Source: Vondammii sp040505895
Lineage (GTDB): Bacteria > Pseudomonadota > Gammaproteobacteria > Chromatiales > Chromatiaceae
Length of the DNA: 64,000 nucleotides
Assembly (NCBI GenBank): GCA_040505895.1
Contig: JBEVXU010000001.1
Span: 62,001-126,000 of the forward strand
Direction of reading: 5' to 3'
Shown here: one piece after another, positions 51,590-61,100 of the stretch
Layout of the letters: every line of letters begins with the position of its first letter
Numbering within the stretch: position 1 is the first letter of the stretch
Position numbers and translations under genes: made by a program
Notes under the pieces: generated by a model
What the model was told of the DNA's origin: nothing
The model's input: the letters and a program-made list of their open reading frames with translations, nothing else
Database searches by the model: none

Positions 51590-51981
51590 AGATCCCTCCT
51601 AATTGAGTGAGTGATTGTGAAAATTGATTAAATATTTCTATTCATTACGAGCCAAACCTATCTGGCCGACCATGAGCAAAATACCAGGGAGCTTCCTAAA
51701 TCCAGCTACCCAGTCAAATGAAAATACGGCACCCAGTGCACATTGCTATTGGGAATAGCCGATTTCGTTTGATAAGCCCTTTGCTTATCTGTGGAATTTC
51801 AGTAAATCAGTAATCTCTGAAATAGCTACGTGGCGCTATTCTTACCCTATCGTAAAATAGAGAACAAGCCAGCTAACCTTATGGGGGTAAAAAAAACCAC
51901 CTGAATAAGAACTAACTATCTGAAACAAATACCTATTTCATAAAATTACAGCACACTGGTTTTGTGCGCCGCACAATGAGG
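51590..51981. other. Intergenic region upstream of tkt
   Basis: These 392 bases are AT-rich and separate tkt from the thioredoxin-like gene, both on the minus strand. They should hold the tkt promoter and any CbbR-type operator, but I cannot assign a box with confidence. No coding frame or repeat is supported. Confidence 0.4.
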
Positions 51982-52536
51982 TTACTCCCGCCATTTGATT
52001 GAGCAGCCGATACTGGGTATCTGCTCCACCGGTCCAACTCCTGTCTCTGCCACCTGCCTCATTGCCTCAAAAAGATCGCGGCGCACACCTACTGGTGCAG
52101 CCTCTTTACGGCTCTCATCAAGTCGCCCTCGATACTGAAGCTCTAACGCCCCATTGTAGCCAAAAAAATCGGGGGTACAGACAGCACCGTACGCTTTTGC
52201 CACCTCCTGTGTCTCATCCAGCAGGTAGGGGAAGGGAAAATCAAATGACTCCGCCACCTTGCGCATATTTTCGAACGAATCTTCTTCATATAGAGAGGGA
52301 TCATTCGACATGACCGCGACCGAGTTAACACCCAACGCCTGAAGCTCCCTGGTATCACGTACTATCCGGTCACGCACTGATTGAACGTATGGACAGTGGT
52401 TGCAGATAAACATCACCAGCAATCCATTCTCGCCACGGCAACGTGCCAAGTCCCACTGAGTTCCATCAACACCCGGAAGGGAAAAATCGATAGCCGGACG
52501 GCCAAAATCACATACCGGCGTTTCCAGTGAAACCAT
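51982..52536 (-). CDS. Thioredoxin-fold (AhpC/TSA-like) protein
   Basis: A 184-residue cytoplasmic protein with a thioredoxin fold of the peroxiredoxin/Tlp type: ARCRGENGLLVMFICNHCPYVQSVRDRI contains the redox motif CNHC near residue 45, and PDFFGYNGALELQYRGRLDE provides the cis-Pro-type region. Members of this CNHCPYV group are annotated as thioredoxin-family or peroxiredoxin-like proteins without a firm substrate. It is divergent from metK with 388 bases between them. Confidence 0.9.
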   Translation of the reverse strand: MVSLETPVCDFGRPAIDFSLPGVDGTQWDLARCRGENGLLVMFICNHCPYVQSVRDRIVRDTRELQALGVNSVAVMSNDPSLYEEDSFENMRKVAESFDFPFPYLLDETQEVAKAYGAVCTPDFFGYNGALELQYRGRLDESRKEAAPVGVRRDLFEAMRQVAETGVGPVEQIPSIGCSIKWRE

Positions 52537-52924
52537 ACTTAACTCCTTGCTACCGGCGCTCCTGCTCTTTCCACAAAAAATGGTCTACAGAAGGGCCTAC
52601 ACTGAGATTAGAGTGCCTGTCGCTGAGCGTGGCATTGTATCACCCAACAGATGATCCCTGAAACCTTCGGACGATTAGCACTATTGATCAGAATCATAAG
52701 CTATTACTTATTTACAGGCAATTCTCCATAATATTTAACCACAACAACCATGGAGTTGACAAATTAGGGAGTATGGGGATAATCCCTGTAATGCGCCGAT
52801 TTGAGATCAGATTGCGGGCGCCTAATAAATGCGGCTAAAGCGTGCACCACCGGATAGTTTCTGGAAACCCGCCTTAGCTCCCGCTAGGCGGGTTTTTTGT
52901 TGACTATTTCAGGGACACAGCCAT
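52537..52924. other. metK upstream region and leader
   Basis: This divergent region must carry promoters for the thioredoxin-like gene and metK. Its final 120 bases form a structured leader ending in an intrinsic terminator (listed separately). I do not recognise a known SAM-riboswitch consensus here, and the SAH-riboswitch signature present before ahcY is absent. Confidence 0.45.
52867..52899 (+). terminator. Intrinsic terminator in the metK leader (candidate attenuator)
   Basis: CCCGCC and GGCGGG form the stem core of a hairpin, AACCCGCCTTAGCTCCCGCT then AGGCGGGTT, followed by TTTTTTG. It stands about 25 bases before the metK ATG on the same strand. Either it ends a short upstream RNA or it attenuates metK. 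A helix within 52795-52825 (TGCGCC ... GGGCGC) could belong to a competing structure. Confidence 0.7.
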
Positions 52925-54097
52925 ATGAGTGACTACATTTTCACTTCAGAATCGGTATCTGAAGGCCATCCAGATAAGATGGCTGACCAAATCTCCGATG
53001 CCGTACTGGATGAGATTTTAAAACAGGATGACAGCCCGGAGCTCGCCCGCGTCGCCTGTGAGACCATGATTAAAACCGGTGTAGTGATTGTCGGTGGCGA
53101 AATATCCACCAACGCCTGGGTCGATCTCGACGAGTTGGTGCGTGGAGTGATCTGCGACATCGGCTACACTAGCTCGGACGTCGGTTTTGACGGCAACACC
53201 TGCGCCGTTATGTCGCTGATCGGCAAACAGTCCTCGGACATTGCCCAGGGTGTTGATCGTAAAGCACCTGAGGAGCAAGGTGCCGGTGATCAGGGATTGA
53301 TGTTCGGCTACGCCACCAATGAGACCGATGTGCTGATGCCCGCCCCCATCACCTATGCCCACCGTCTGGTACAGCGTCAGTCGGAGATGCGCAAGGAAAA
53401 CATACTGCCCTGGCTGCGTCCCGATGCTAAAAGTCAGGTCAGCTTCCGCTATCAGGATGGCAAGGTCGTGGGCATCGATGCCGTGGTGGTCTCCACCCAG
53501 CACAACCCCGATATTGAGTACAACCACTTGAGAGAGGCGGTGATGGAGAACATCATCCAGCCGGTCCTTCCCAAAGAGTGGCTGGACAACTGTCCTCAGG
53601 AGAAGATCCACATCAACCCCACCGGTGCCTTTGTTATCGGTGGCCCTGTAGGTGATTGCGGCCTCACCGGCCGCAAGATCATTGTCGATACATACGGCGG
53701 TGCAGCCCGCCACGGCGGAGGCGCCTTCTCTGGTAAGGATCCCTCCAAGGTAGACCGCTCCGCCGCTTACGCCGGGCGTTATGTCGCCAAGAACATCGTT
53801 GCCGCCGGATTGGCTGATCGTTGCGAGATCCAGGTCTCCTACGCTATCGGGGTGGCTGAGCCTACCTCTATCTCTATCGAGACCTTCGGCACCGCCCATG
53901 TCGCTGAGGAGCGAATCGCCGAGTTGGTACGTGAACACTTCGACCTGCGCCCCTACGGCATCATGCAGATGCTCGACCTGATCAAACCGATCTACCGCAG
54001 CACTGCCGCCTACGGTCACTTTGGCCGTGAGGAGCCGCAGTTCAGCTGGGAGCGCACCGACCGGGCGGAAGCACTGCGGGAGGCGGCGGGGCTTTAA
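52925..54097 (+). CDS. metK: S-adenosylmethionine synthetase
   Basis: A 390-residue enzyme making SAM from methionine and ATP. Signatures: FTSESVSEGHPDKMADQISDAVLD, GEISTNAWVDL, GAGDQGLMFGYATNET, the P-loop-like GGGAFSGKDPSKVDRSAAY, and the terminal domain. It is of normal length and intact. With ahcY and metF downstream it makes up the methyl cycle; a 332-base region with REP-like and riboswitch sequences separates it from ahcY, so the two are probably regulated independently. Confidence 0.97.
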   Translation: MSDYIFTSESVSEGHPDKMADQISDAVLDEILKQDDSPELARVACETMIKTGVVIVGGEISTNAWVDLDELVRGVICDIGYTSSDVGFDGNTCAVMSLIGKQSSDIAQGVDRKAPEEQGAGDQGLMFGYATNETDVLMPAPITYAHRLVQRQSEMRKENILPWLRPDAKSQVSFRYQDGKVVGIDAVVVSTQHNPDIEYNHLREAVMENIIQPVLPKEWLDNCPQEKIHINPTGAFVIGGPVGDCGLTGRKIIVDTYGGAARHGGGAFSGKDPSKVDRSAAYAGRYVAKNIVAAGLADRCEIQVSYAIGVAEPTSISIETFGTAHVAEERIAELVREHFDLRPYGIMQMLDLIKPIYRSTAAYGHFGREEPQFSWERTDRAEALREAAGL

Positions 54098-54160
54098 CGG
54101 CCATGAGAAGAGCCGGCAGGATGGGTGAGCCTTTTTTGCGTCCACGGCCGTAGTGTGCGG

Positions 54161-54200
54161 CGTAGGAGTGAACTTGTTCGCGAACAAGTTCACTCCTACG
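54161..54200. repeat. Perfect 40-bp REP-like palindrome
   Basis: CGTAGGAGTGAACTTGTTCG is followed directly by its exact reverse complement, with no loop. It shares the GTAGGAG...CTCCTAC ends with the repeats at 1251-1318 and 18140-18204. It may serve as a terminator-like hairpin after metK. Confidence 0.9.
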
Positions 54201-54292
54201 CACAAATACCTGATTATTGTGCCGTGCGTATTTTCTCAATAGGTCATGCAGCGGAGTTGAAAAGTTGCATCCAAGCGATCCAACCCGTTGAC

Positions 54293-54322
54293 CTGATAAC
54301 TGATAACTGATAACTGATAACT
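54293..54322. repeat. 7-bp tandem repeat CTGATAA x4
   Basis: Four exact copies of CTGATAA plus two further bases lie immediately before the SAH riboswitch. It is a short tandem repeat prone to length change; its place in the ahcY promoter region means that copy number could alter expression. Confidence 0.85.
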
Positions 54323-54328
54323 TCATCC

Positions 54329-54408
54329 CCTCTCTCTGAGGAGCGTTGCAACAGGTTAACCCCTGCCAGGCTTGGAGAGAGGCACTATTTACTAGAGAAC
54401 GTCGCTCA
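54329..54408 (+). promoter_or_regulatory. SAH riboswitch controlling ahcY
   Basis: The sequence matches the SAH-riboswitch layout: P1 from CCTCTCTCT (54329-54337) with GGAGAGAGG (54374-54382), the conserved GAGGAGCG-TTGCA (54338-54350), a P2 hairpin (CAGGTTAACCCCTG), CCAGGCTTGG, then AACGTCGCTC (54398-54407) that pairs back with GAGCG-TT to make the pseudoknot. It ends about 10 bases before the ribosome site GGAG (54417-54420) of ahcY. SAH binding is known to raise expression of SAH-recycling genes in this class. The following CAGTTTTTTCGGAGACTG can sequester the ribosome site in a hairpin. Confidence 0.9.
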
Positions 54409-54429
54409 GTTTTTTCGGAGACTGAACCA

Positions 54430-55833
54430 ATGAATGCCAATTTCAGTGACTACAAAATCGCTGACGCCTCACTTGCAGAGTGGGGACACAAAGAGATAGC
54501 CATTGCCGAGACAGAGATGCCCGGTTTGATGGCGCTGCAGAAAAAATATGGTGATGAGAAGCCACTCAAGGGCGCCCGCATTGCAGGTAGCCTGCACATG
54601 ACCATCCAGACCGCCGTACTGATCGAAACCCTGGTGAAACTTGGGGCGGATGTGCGCTGGGCGTCCTGCAATATTTTCTCCACCCAGGACCATGCTGCCG
54701 CCGCCATTGCCGACCAGAACGTACCCGTCTATGCATTCAAAGGTGAAACGCTCACTGATTACTGGGAGTACACCCATAAAATTATGGAGTGGGGCGACGG
54801 CGGTGTGCCCAACATGATCCTGGATGATGGCGGCGACGCCACTCTACTGCTGCATCTGGGTACCCAGGCGGAACAGGATATCAGTGTTCTGGACAACCCC
54901 TCCAGTGAGGAGGAGACCATCCTCTACGCAGCGATCAAAGCACGCGTTGCTGATCAGCCCGGCTACTATTCCAAGCGTCTGACAAGCATCAAAGGAGTCA
55001 CTGAAGAGACTACCACCGGTGTTCATCGTCTCTATCAGATGGCAGAAAAGGGAGAGCTCGCCTTCCCCGCCATCAACGTTAATGATTCTGTGACCAAATC
55101 CAAGTTCGATAACCTCTACGGCTGTCGTGAGTCTCTGGTGGACGGCATCAAACGCGCCACCGATGTGATGATCGCAGGTAAGATTGCCCTGGTACTGGGC
55201 TACGGTGATGTTGGCAAAGGTTGCGCCCAATCCCTGCGAGGACTCGGTGCCACCGTATGTGTCACTGAGATTGATCCGATTTGCGCCCTGCAGGCAGCTA
55301 TGGAAGGCTACCGGGTAGTCAACATGGATGATGCATGCAAAGAGGCCGACATCTTTGTCACCACCACCGGCAACTTCCACGTCATCGACCATGATCACAT
55401 GGTGCAGATGAAGGACCAATCCATCGTCTGCAACATTGGCCACTTTGATAATGAGATCAATGTTGCCAGTCTTGAGCAGTATGAGTGGGAGGAGATCAAG
55501 CCCCAGGTGGATCACATCATCTTCCCTGACGGCAAACGCATCATTCTACTGGCACAGGGTCGTCTGGTTAATCTGGGCTGCGCCACCGGGCACCCCAGCT
55601 TCGTCATGTCCAACTCCTTTACCAACCAGGTGTTAGCACAGATGGAGTTGTGGAGCAGCACGGATAAGTACGATAAAAACGTCTACACACTACCCAAGGC
55701 ACTGGATGAAGAGGTAGCGCGCCTGCATCTGCAGAAAATCGGTGCCAATTTGACCCGCCTGTCACAGGAACAGGCTGATTACCTCGGCGTTTCTCAGGAT
55801 GGCCCCTACAAGCCGGACCACTACCGTTATTGA
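54430..55833 (+). CDS. ahcY: S-adenosylhomocysteine hydrolase
   Basis: Start at ATG 54430 (MNANFSDYKIADASLAEWG), after GGAG and the riboswitch; an earlier in-frame ATG lies inside the riboswitch and is rejected. It has 467 residues. It splits SAH into homocysteine and adenosine using bound NAD+. Signatures: GSLHMTIQTAVLIETL, SCNIFSTQDHAAAA, NVNDSVTKSKFDNLYGCRESL, the NAD motif GKIALVLGYGDVGKGCAQSL and the C-terminal KPDHYRY. It is of normal length, with metF and rsmE following on the same strand. Confidence 0.97.
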   Translation: MNANFSDYKIADASLAEWGHKEIAIAETEMPGLMALQKKYGDEKPLKGARIAGSLHMTIQTAVLIETLVKLGADVRWASCNIFSTQDHAAAAIADQNVPVYAFKGETLTDYWEYTHKIMEWGDGGVPNMILDDGGDATLLLHLGTQAEQDISVLDNPSSEEETILYAAIKARVADQPGYYSKRLTSIKGVTEETTTGVHRLYQMAEKGELAFPAINVNDSVTKSKFDNLYGCRESLVDGIKRATDVMIAGKIALVLGYGDVGKGCAQSLRGLGATVCVTEIDPICALQAAMEGYRVVNMDDACKEADIFVTTTGNFHVIDHDHMVQMKDQSIVCNIGHFDNEINVASLEQYEWEEIKPQVDHIIFPDGKRIILLAQGRLVNLGCATGHPSFVMSNSFTNQVLAQMELWSSTDKYDKNVYTLPKALDEEVARLHLQKIGANLTRLSQEQADYLGVSQDGPYKPDHYRY

Positions 55834-55868
55834 TTGATACGGCTCTGCACAAAAATACTGTGACTGGA

Positions 55869-55897
55869 TGTAGGGGCGGTTTTAACCGCTCCTGCAA
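55869..55897. repeat. Degenerate REP-like hairpin
   Basis: TGTAGGGGCGGTTTTAACCG then CTCCTGCA is an imperfect palindrome related to the GTAGGAGCG...CGCTCCTAC repeats elsewhere in the window. It lies between ahcY and metF and may reduce read-through. Confidence 0.55.
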
Positions 55898-56038
55898 CTC
55901 ACATAAACAGTTATCAGGTTAAGCTCAGGATTATTGCGTATAGCCAACTTGATTGATAAAAGCAGTGGGTGGAGAGTCAAGCAAGGGGGACAAAATCCTT
56001 ACCTGGCTTCTCAACACCGCAACCCGAGGTCACAAAAA

Positions 56039-56890
56039 ATGAAATCCCAGAAACAGTACTCACCTAAGTACAGCCTAGAGCTATTTCCACCAAAAACAGA
56101 AGTTGGCATGGAGAAGATGCAGCAGAGTGTGCGTGAACTCTCCAGAATCGATCCTCTGTTCTGTTCCGTCACCTACGGTGCCGGCGGCTCTACACAGCAG
56201 CGCACCTTTGACAGCGTTGACTGGCTGGTGTCTGAAAAATTCTCAACCGCCCCACACCTCTCCTGCATCGGTAGCAGCAGGGAGGAGATCATCGATATTG
56301 TTACCCGCTTCAAGAACCAGGGAATCAGGCGTATTGTCGCCCTGCGTGGAGACCTCCCTTCCGGTGCCGGCCTTGGTGGACTTGGTGAGCTTGCCTACGC
56401 CAACGAACTTGTATCACTGATCCGCGAGGAGTTTGGCGACCACTTCGAAATTGAGGTCGCCGCCTACCCGGAGTTTCACCCTCAGGCGCCCAGCGCCGAG
56501 GCTGATCTTATCAACTTCAAACGCAAGGTTGATGCCGGTGCCAATGCCGCAATCACCCAGTACTTTTTTAATGCTGATGCCTACTTCAAGTTTATAGACA
56601 GCTGTGAGCAACTCGGTATAGATATACCTATCACTCCCGGCATTATGCCTATCACGAACTATGTCCAGCTGGCCCGTTTCTCCGATAGCTGCGGTACTGA
56701 GATACCACGCTGGATCAGAAAGCGGCTGGAGGGTTTTGGTGATGATATCGAGAGCATTCACTCCTTTGGTACCGATGTTGTGGCCGCACTGTGTGAACGA
56801 CTGCTCGAACAGGGTGCCCCGGGACTACACTTCTATACAATGAACCAGTCGGCACCTGTGTTGAAGATTTGGGATAGAATTACCAAGTAA
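56039..56890 (+). CDS. metF: Methylenetetrahydrofolate reductase
   Basis: Start at ATG 56039 (MKSQKQYSPKYSLELFPPKT), the usual MetF beginning, with GAGGT upstream; a longer frame from 55934 adds 35 residues that do not fit. It has 283 residues. It reduces 5,10-methylene-THF to 5-methyl-THF with FAD for methionine synthesis. Signatures: FSVTYGAGGSTQQRT-like active-site region, RRIVALRGDLPSG, EVAAYPEFHPQAPSAEADL, NAAITQYFFNADAYFKF and ITPGIMPITNY. Its place after ahcY completes the methyl cycle. Confidence 0.96.
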   Translation: MKSQKQYSPKYSLELFPPKTEVGMEKMQQSVRELSRIDPLFCSVTYGAGGSTQQRTFDSVDWLVSEKFSTAPHLSCIGSSREEIIDIVTRFKNQGIRRIVALRGDLPSGAGLGGLGELAYANELVSLIREEFGDHFEIEVAAYPEFHPQAPSAEADLINFKRKVDAGANAAITQYFFNADAYFKFIDSCEQLGIDIPITPGIMPITNYVQLARFSDSCGTEIPRWIRKRLEGFGDDIESIHSFGTDVVAALCERLLEQGAPGLHFYTMNQSAPVLKIWDRITK

Positions 56891-56917
56891 CTGTGCGTAT
56901 CTGAGTTAGGAGTCACA

Positions 56918-57655
56918 ATGCGCCAACCCCGTGTTTATACCGAACATCACCTCTCGGTAAACAGTGAAGTGGTGCTTGAAAAAGGACCCAGCCGCCACCT
57001 GATCCAGGTATTACGCTTAAAGCTGGGCGCTAGAGTCACCCTTTTTAATGGTGATGGCCACAACTACCCTGCCCGCCTGATAGAAGTTGACCGGCGCACC
57101 GCCGTCGCAGAAATTATCCGCCAGGAGGTGGCAGAGGCCGCACCCGCCCTGAAAATAGCTCTGGGTATCGGTATATCCAAGGGTGAGCGTATGGATTTCG
57201 CAATCCAGAAAGCGGTTGAGCTCGGTGTTGGTGCCATCACTCCACTCACCTCTGAGCGCTGTGTTATCAGGCTGTCACCGGAACGCATGGAGAAGCGCTT
57301 GGCCCATTGGCGCAACATTCTAATTTCCGCCTGTGAGCAATCCGGGCGCTGTCGCCTGCCAAAGCTGTTGCAGACGGAAACCCTGGAGGGGTGGCTAAAG
57401 CAGCACACCTCAGAGAGCGGCATACTCCTGGATCATCGTTCCAAAAAGAACCTCAGTGAGCTACCCACGCCGTCAGCGGATGATGTAGTACACCTGCTTG
57501 TCGGACCGGAAGGTGGCCTCACTGTGACTGAGAGAGAGGGAGCAGAAAAACATGGCTTTAACGGGGTACGTCTGGGACCCCGCATTCTAAGAACAGAAAC
57601 GGCACCCTTGGCGGCAATCGCTGCAATGCAGGTACTCTGGGGCGATTTTTGCTGA
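56918..57655 (+). CDS. rsmE: 16S rRNA (uracil-1498-N3)-methyltransferase
   Basis: A 245-residue SPOUT methyltransferase. The N-terminal PUA-like part is MRQPRVYTEHHLSVNSEVVLEKGPSRHLIQVLRLKLG. The SAM-binding trefoil knot appears as LGIGISKGERMDFAIQKAVELGVGAITPL, LLVGPEGGLTVTEREGA and the terminal RLGPRILRTETAPLAAIAAMQVLWGD. It modifies U1498 of 16S rRNA. It starts 27 bases after metF and is likely co-transcribed. Confidence 0.96.
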   Translation: MRQPRVYTEHHLSVNSEVVLEKGPSRHLIQVLRLKLGARVTLFNGDGHNYPARLIEVDRRTAVAEIIRQEVAEAAPALKIALGIGISKGERMDFAIQKAVELGVGAITPLTSERCVIRLSPERMEKRLAHWRNILISACEQSGRCRLPKLLQTETLEGWLKQHTSESGILLDHRSKKNLSELPTPSADDVVHLLVGPEGGLTVTEREGAEKHGFNGVRLGPRILRTETAPLAAIAAMQVLWGDFC

Positions 57656-57688
57656 GCGTGAGCTCTGATTACAGCATCCAGCTGTCTA

Positions 57689-58159
57689 TTATGAGAGCTG
57701 CTCTGAGACCAACCACTCAAGAACATCAAGGTTGGGAATCCATGCCTCTTCACCATCGATGATCACCTGCTGCTGCACCACTTCACCCAAGTCCCGCGGT
57801 ACATCTACGGGAGTGAATGTGGATTTCGAGACTCGCACCAGGTGAGGAACCGAGTGGAGCAAAATGCCGATAAATGGATAGTCCGAATTACCATTGAGTG
57901 TGTTGCTGATGGCGATACGTGCACGGGTACCTGCATCCACCGCCTGCTGTCCAACCAAGCTATCAAAGCATACCAAAGGAATCTGCTGTTGCCGCCATGA
58001 GAAGTGCCCCAGCAACCATCCAGGCTTATCCCCATCCAGTCGCTCTGGCTGCCTGTAGCTCACCACCTCAGAAATTGCTGCATTGGGCAAAAGAAGCTTC
58101 CCTGAATTCAATGGCAAAAGTACACCACGAATCTCATTGGAACTGTTAGTTTCAGCCAT
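57689..58159 (-). CDS. chpC: CheW-domain protein (ChpC-like) of the Pil-Chp system
   Basis: A 156-residue CheW-fold protein: NEIRGVLLPLNSGKLLLPNAAISEVV, PGWLLGHFSWRQQQIPLVCFDSL, IGILLHSVPHLVRV. It lacks enzymatic residues and would couple the PilJ receptor to the ChpA kinase. Its start overlaps the stop of chpA by one base (TAATG), so it is translated with chpA. Position after chpA matches chpC of Pseudomonas rather than pilI; the symbol is by position and only moderately sure. It ends converging on rsmE. Confidence 0.82.
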   Translation of the reverse strand: MAETNSSNEIRGVLLPLNSGKLLLPNAAISEVVSYRQPERLDGDKPGWLLGHFSWRQQQIPLVCFDSLVGQQAVDAGTRARIAISNTLNGNSDYPFIGILLHSVPHLVRVSKSTFTPVDVPRDLGEVVQQQVIIDGEEAWIPNLDVLEWLVSEQLS

Positions 58160-61100
58160 TACTCATCTCCCGCCAACACCGAGAGAATATTATCCATCAA
58201 ATCTTTCTCCTGGTAAGGCTTGCCAAGATAACGCTTCACTCCCAGCTCCATCGCATGAGTACGATGCTTGTCACCGGTTCTTGAGGTGATCATGATAATT
58301 GGAATATTTCCCAGCTGTTCTGAATTGCGCATATGGCGCGCCAACTCAAAGCCATCCATTCTGGGCATTTCGATATCCAGCAGCATTATATCCGGGCGGT
58401 GATCCTGTAGTACCGCCAGCGCATCTACACCATCTTTTGCGGTGATTACATTCATTCCATGCCGTTCCAGTAACCGACCAGTCACTTTCCGTACAGTAAT
58501 AGAATCATCCACCACCATAATGGTTCGGCTCGCCCCGCTATCGCGATCTTCGACGACAGGCTGAACAACCTCTGCCATCTCGGTAACCACATGTGCAAGC
58601 CCTGTGCGTACAAGGGCCGTCACATCGAGGATCAAAGCAACTCGCCCATCACCGAGAATGGTACCACCCGATATCCACAACACTGAACCAATCTGTGGGC
58701 CGACTGGTTTTACCACAATCTGGCGGATGCCCAGCAGATTGTCCACCTGTAGCGCCACGCGATGCTCACCCGCCCTGACCAGCAGCAGCGGATACCATTT
58801 ACGCAGATCGGCCAGACTGGGCTGCCGCTCATGGAGCAGCGAACCAAGATAATTCACATGGTACTCTTGTCCGGCATAGCTATATCTGGCGCTGCTGTCA
58901 TCGTAATAACCTTGCAGTTCATCCCGGGACAGCCTGACCACACCCTCTATACTGGTATGGGGTATGGCAAATACCTCATCTGACAGCTCAACCAACAGCG
59001 CATCAGAGATAGCCAGGGTAAGGGGTAGACGGACAGTGAAACTCGTTCCCTTACCTTCTGTGGACTGCATATCCAGTGAACCGCCCAGCTGTTTGATCTC
59101 GCTAACTACTACATCAAGACCCACGCCACGACCGGCAATCTGCGTCACCTCGTCTGCAGTACTGAAACCATGCTCCAGCACAAACTGCAAAATATCACTA
59201 TCCTGCACCTCGGCATCGGCATCGAGCATTCCACGCTCGATGGCGTGTTGACGTATTGCGTCAACACGCATACCACCGCCATCATCACTGACGGTGATCA
59301 GCACATCATTACCTTCACGGGAGAGTTCTAGCGTCACCACGCCGGTCTCACCCTTGCCACGCTGATGGCGCTGCTCCGGGAGTTCTATGCCATGGGAGAC
59401 GGCATTACGCAGTATGTGCTCAAGAGGAGCAAGCATTCGTTCGAGAATGGAGCGATCAATCTCACCCTCTACACCCTGGGTTGTCAGCTCAGCCTGTTTC
59501 TTCACCTGCCCGGAAGTCTGGCGGACCAAACGTCGCAGACGGGGCACGATCTGAGAGAATGGCACCATGCGTGTCCGCATCAAGCCGTCTTGCAAATCAG
59601 TGGTCAGGCGGGACTGCTGCAACAACAGTGTCTCTGTCTCGCCCTGCTGCTCATCAAGGAAATCGTTAATACTGGTGAGATCGTTTACAGTCTCAAGCAA
59701 GCTTCGAGAGACCTGCTGCATCGTTGAAAAACGGTCAAGCTCCAGTGGATCAAACGCTTTCTCTGCTACACTGCCACTCTCCTGTTCCCGCTCATAGCGG
59801 AATAGGATCTGCGCTTCTGTCTCAATTTCGAGCTGGCGCAACTGGTTACGCAACCGATCTACCGTCTGTTCCAATTCCGAGAGGTTGAATCCAAGGCCAG
59901 CATTCTGCTGCTCAAGTCTGGAGCGATAGATACTTACCTCACCAGCATTATTTACCAAGCGGTCAAGTAATTCTGACTGAACCCTTACCTGCTCCCGTCT
60001 GGAACTTGTGGGGGGCTGAACTGCACGGGCCTCAATGGCTGCCGCACGATGAGCAGCAGCAAAGCCTGCCGCCTCTTCCTCCGTCAGCGTAGCTTCTGCC
60101 TCTTCTACCCCGAATTCTTCTGGCTCAGCTTCTTCTGGCTCAGCTTCTTCTGGCTCAGCTTCTTCTGGCTCAGCTTCTTCTGGCTCAGCTTCTTCTATCT
60201 CAGCTTCTACTGCTTCAGCATCCACGGCCTCAGCTTCAATCTCATCCGCTACATTCAATGACTCTGGGGTAGTTGAACGACGGGATTGATGTAACTGTTC
60301 AAGCTTGGCCACCAGCTCATCAGCGTTACGAACTCTGGGTCCTTTGGATAGACTCTCAACTTGCTCAGAGAGACGATCAGCTACCTCTTGGGCCAGGGTT
60401 ATATCATCGCCCGTAGGTGTAGCCAACCCATGAGAGTGAGGCTCTAACAGAGACTCAAGTGCATGACTCAGGTCACCGATGGGTGTCGCACCTACCAGGC
60501 GCGCTCCACCTTTCAGTGTGTGCAGGGTTCTTTGCAGGCCCACTACCGCCTCTGTGCTGGAGGGCTTATCACGCCATTGCTGGAGACCGAGCTCCAACTC
60601 TTCCAGCAGCTCGACACCCTCCTCCAGGAAGATCTCCGACATTTCCTCATCGACATCCAGCTCAACCATGTCGCCTATTGAAGGCTCTATCGGTAGAGCA
60701 GAGTCCAGCTCAACTTCGAGCTCATCAACTGCTTCTGCTTTAGCCTCTGCTTCTGCTTTAGCCTCTGCTTCTGCTTTAGCCTCTGCTTCTGCTTTAGCCT
60801 CTGCTTCTGCTTTAGCCTCTGCTTCTGCTTTAGCCTCNNNNNNNNNNNNNNNNNNNNNNNNNNNNNNNNNNNNNNNNNNNNNNNNNNNNNNNNNNNNNNN
60901 NNNNNNNNNNNNNNNNNNNNNNNNNNNNNNNNNNNNNCTTTGGCCTCTGCTTCTGCTTTGGCCTCTGCTTCTGCTTTGGCCTCTGCTTCTGCTTTGGCCT
61001 CTGCTTCTGCTTTGGCCTCTGCTTCTGCTTTGGCCTCTGCTTCTGCCGATACGGTTACTTCTCCACAGGCACTGACCTCGGCCAGCAGCTGCTCCCAATC

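Noticed and set aside
52829..52903. 24-codon leader peptide before metK
   Set aside because: It runs through the terminator but has a single Met codon and no ribosome site, so classical attenuation is unlikely.
53018..54205. 395-codon frame on the minus strand over metK
   Set aside because: Antisense of a well-supported metK; its composition (DDxGxGG runs) mirrors metK codons.
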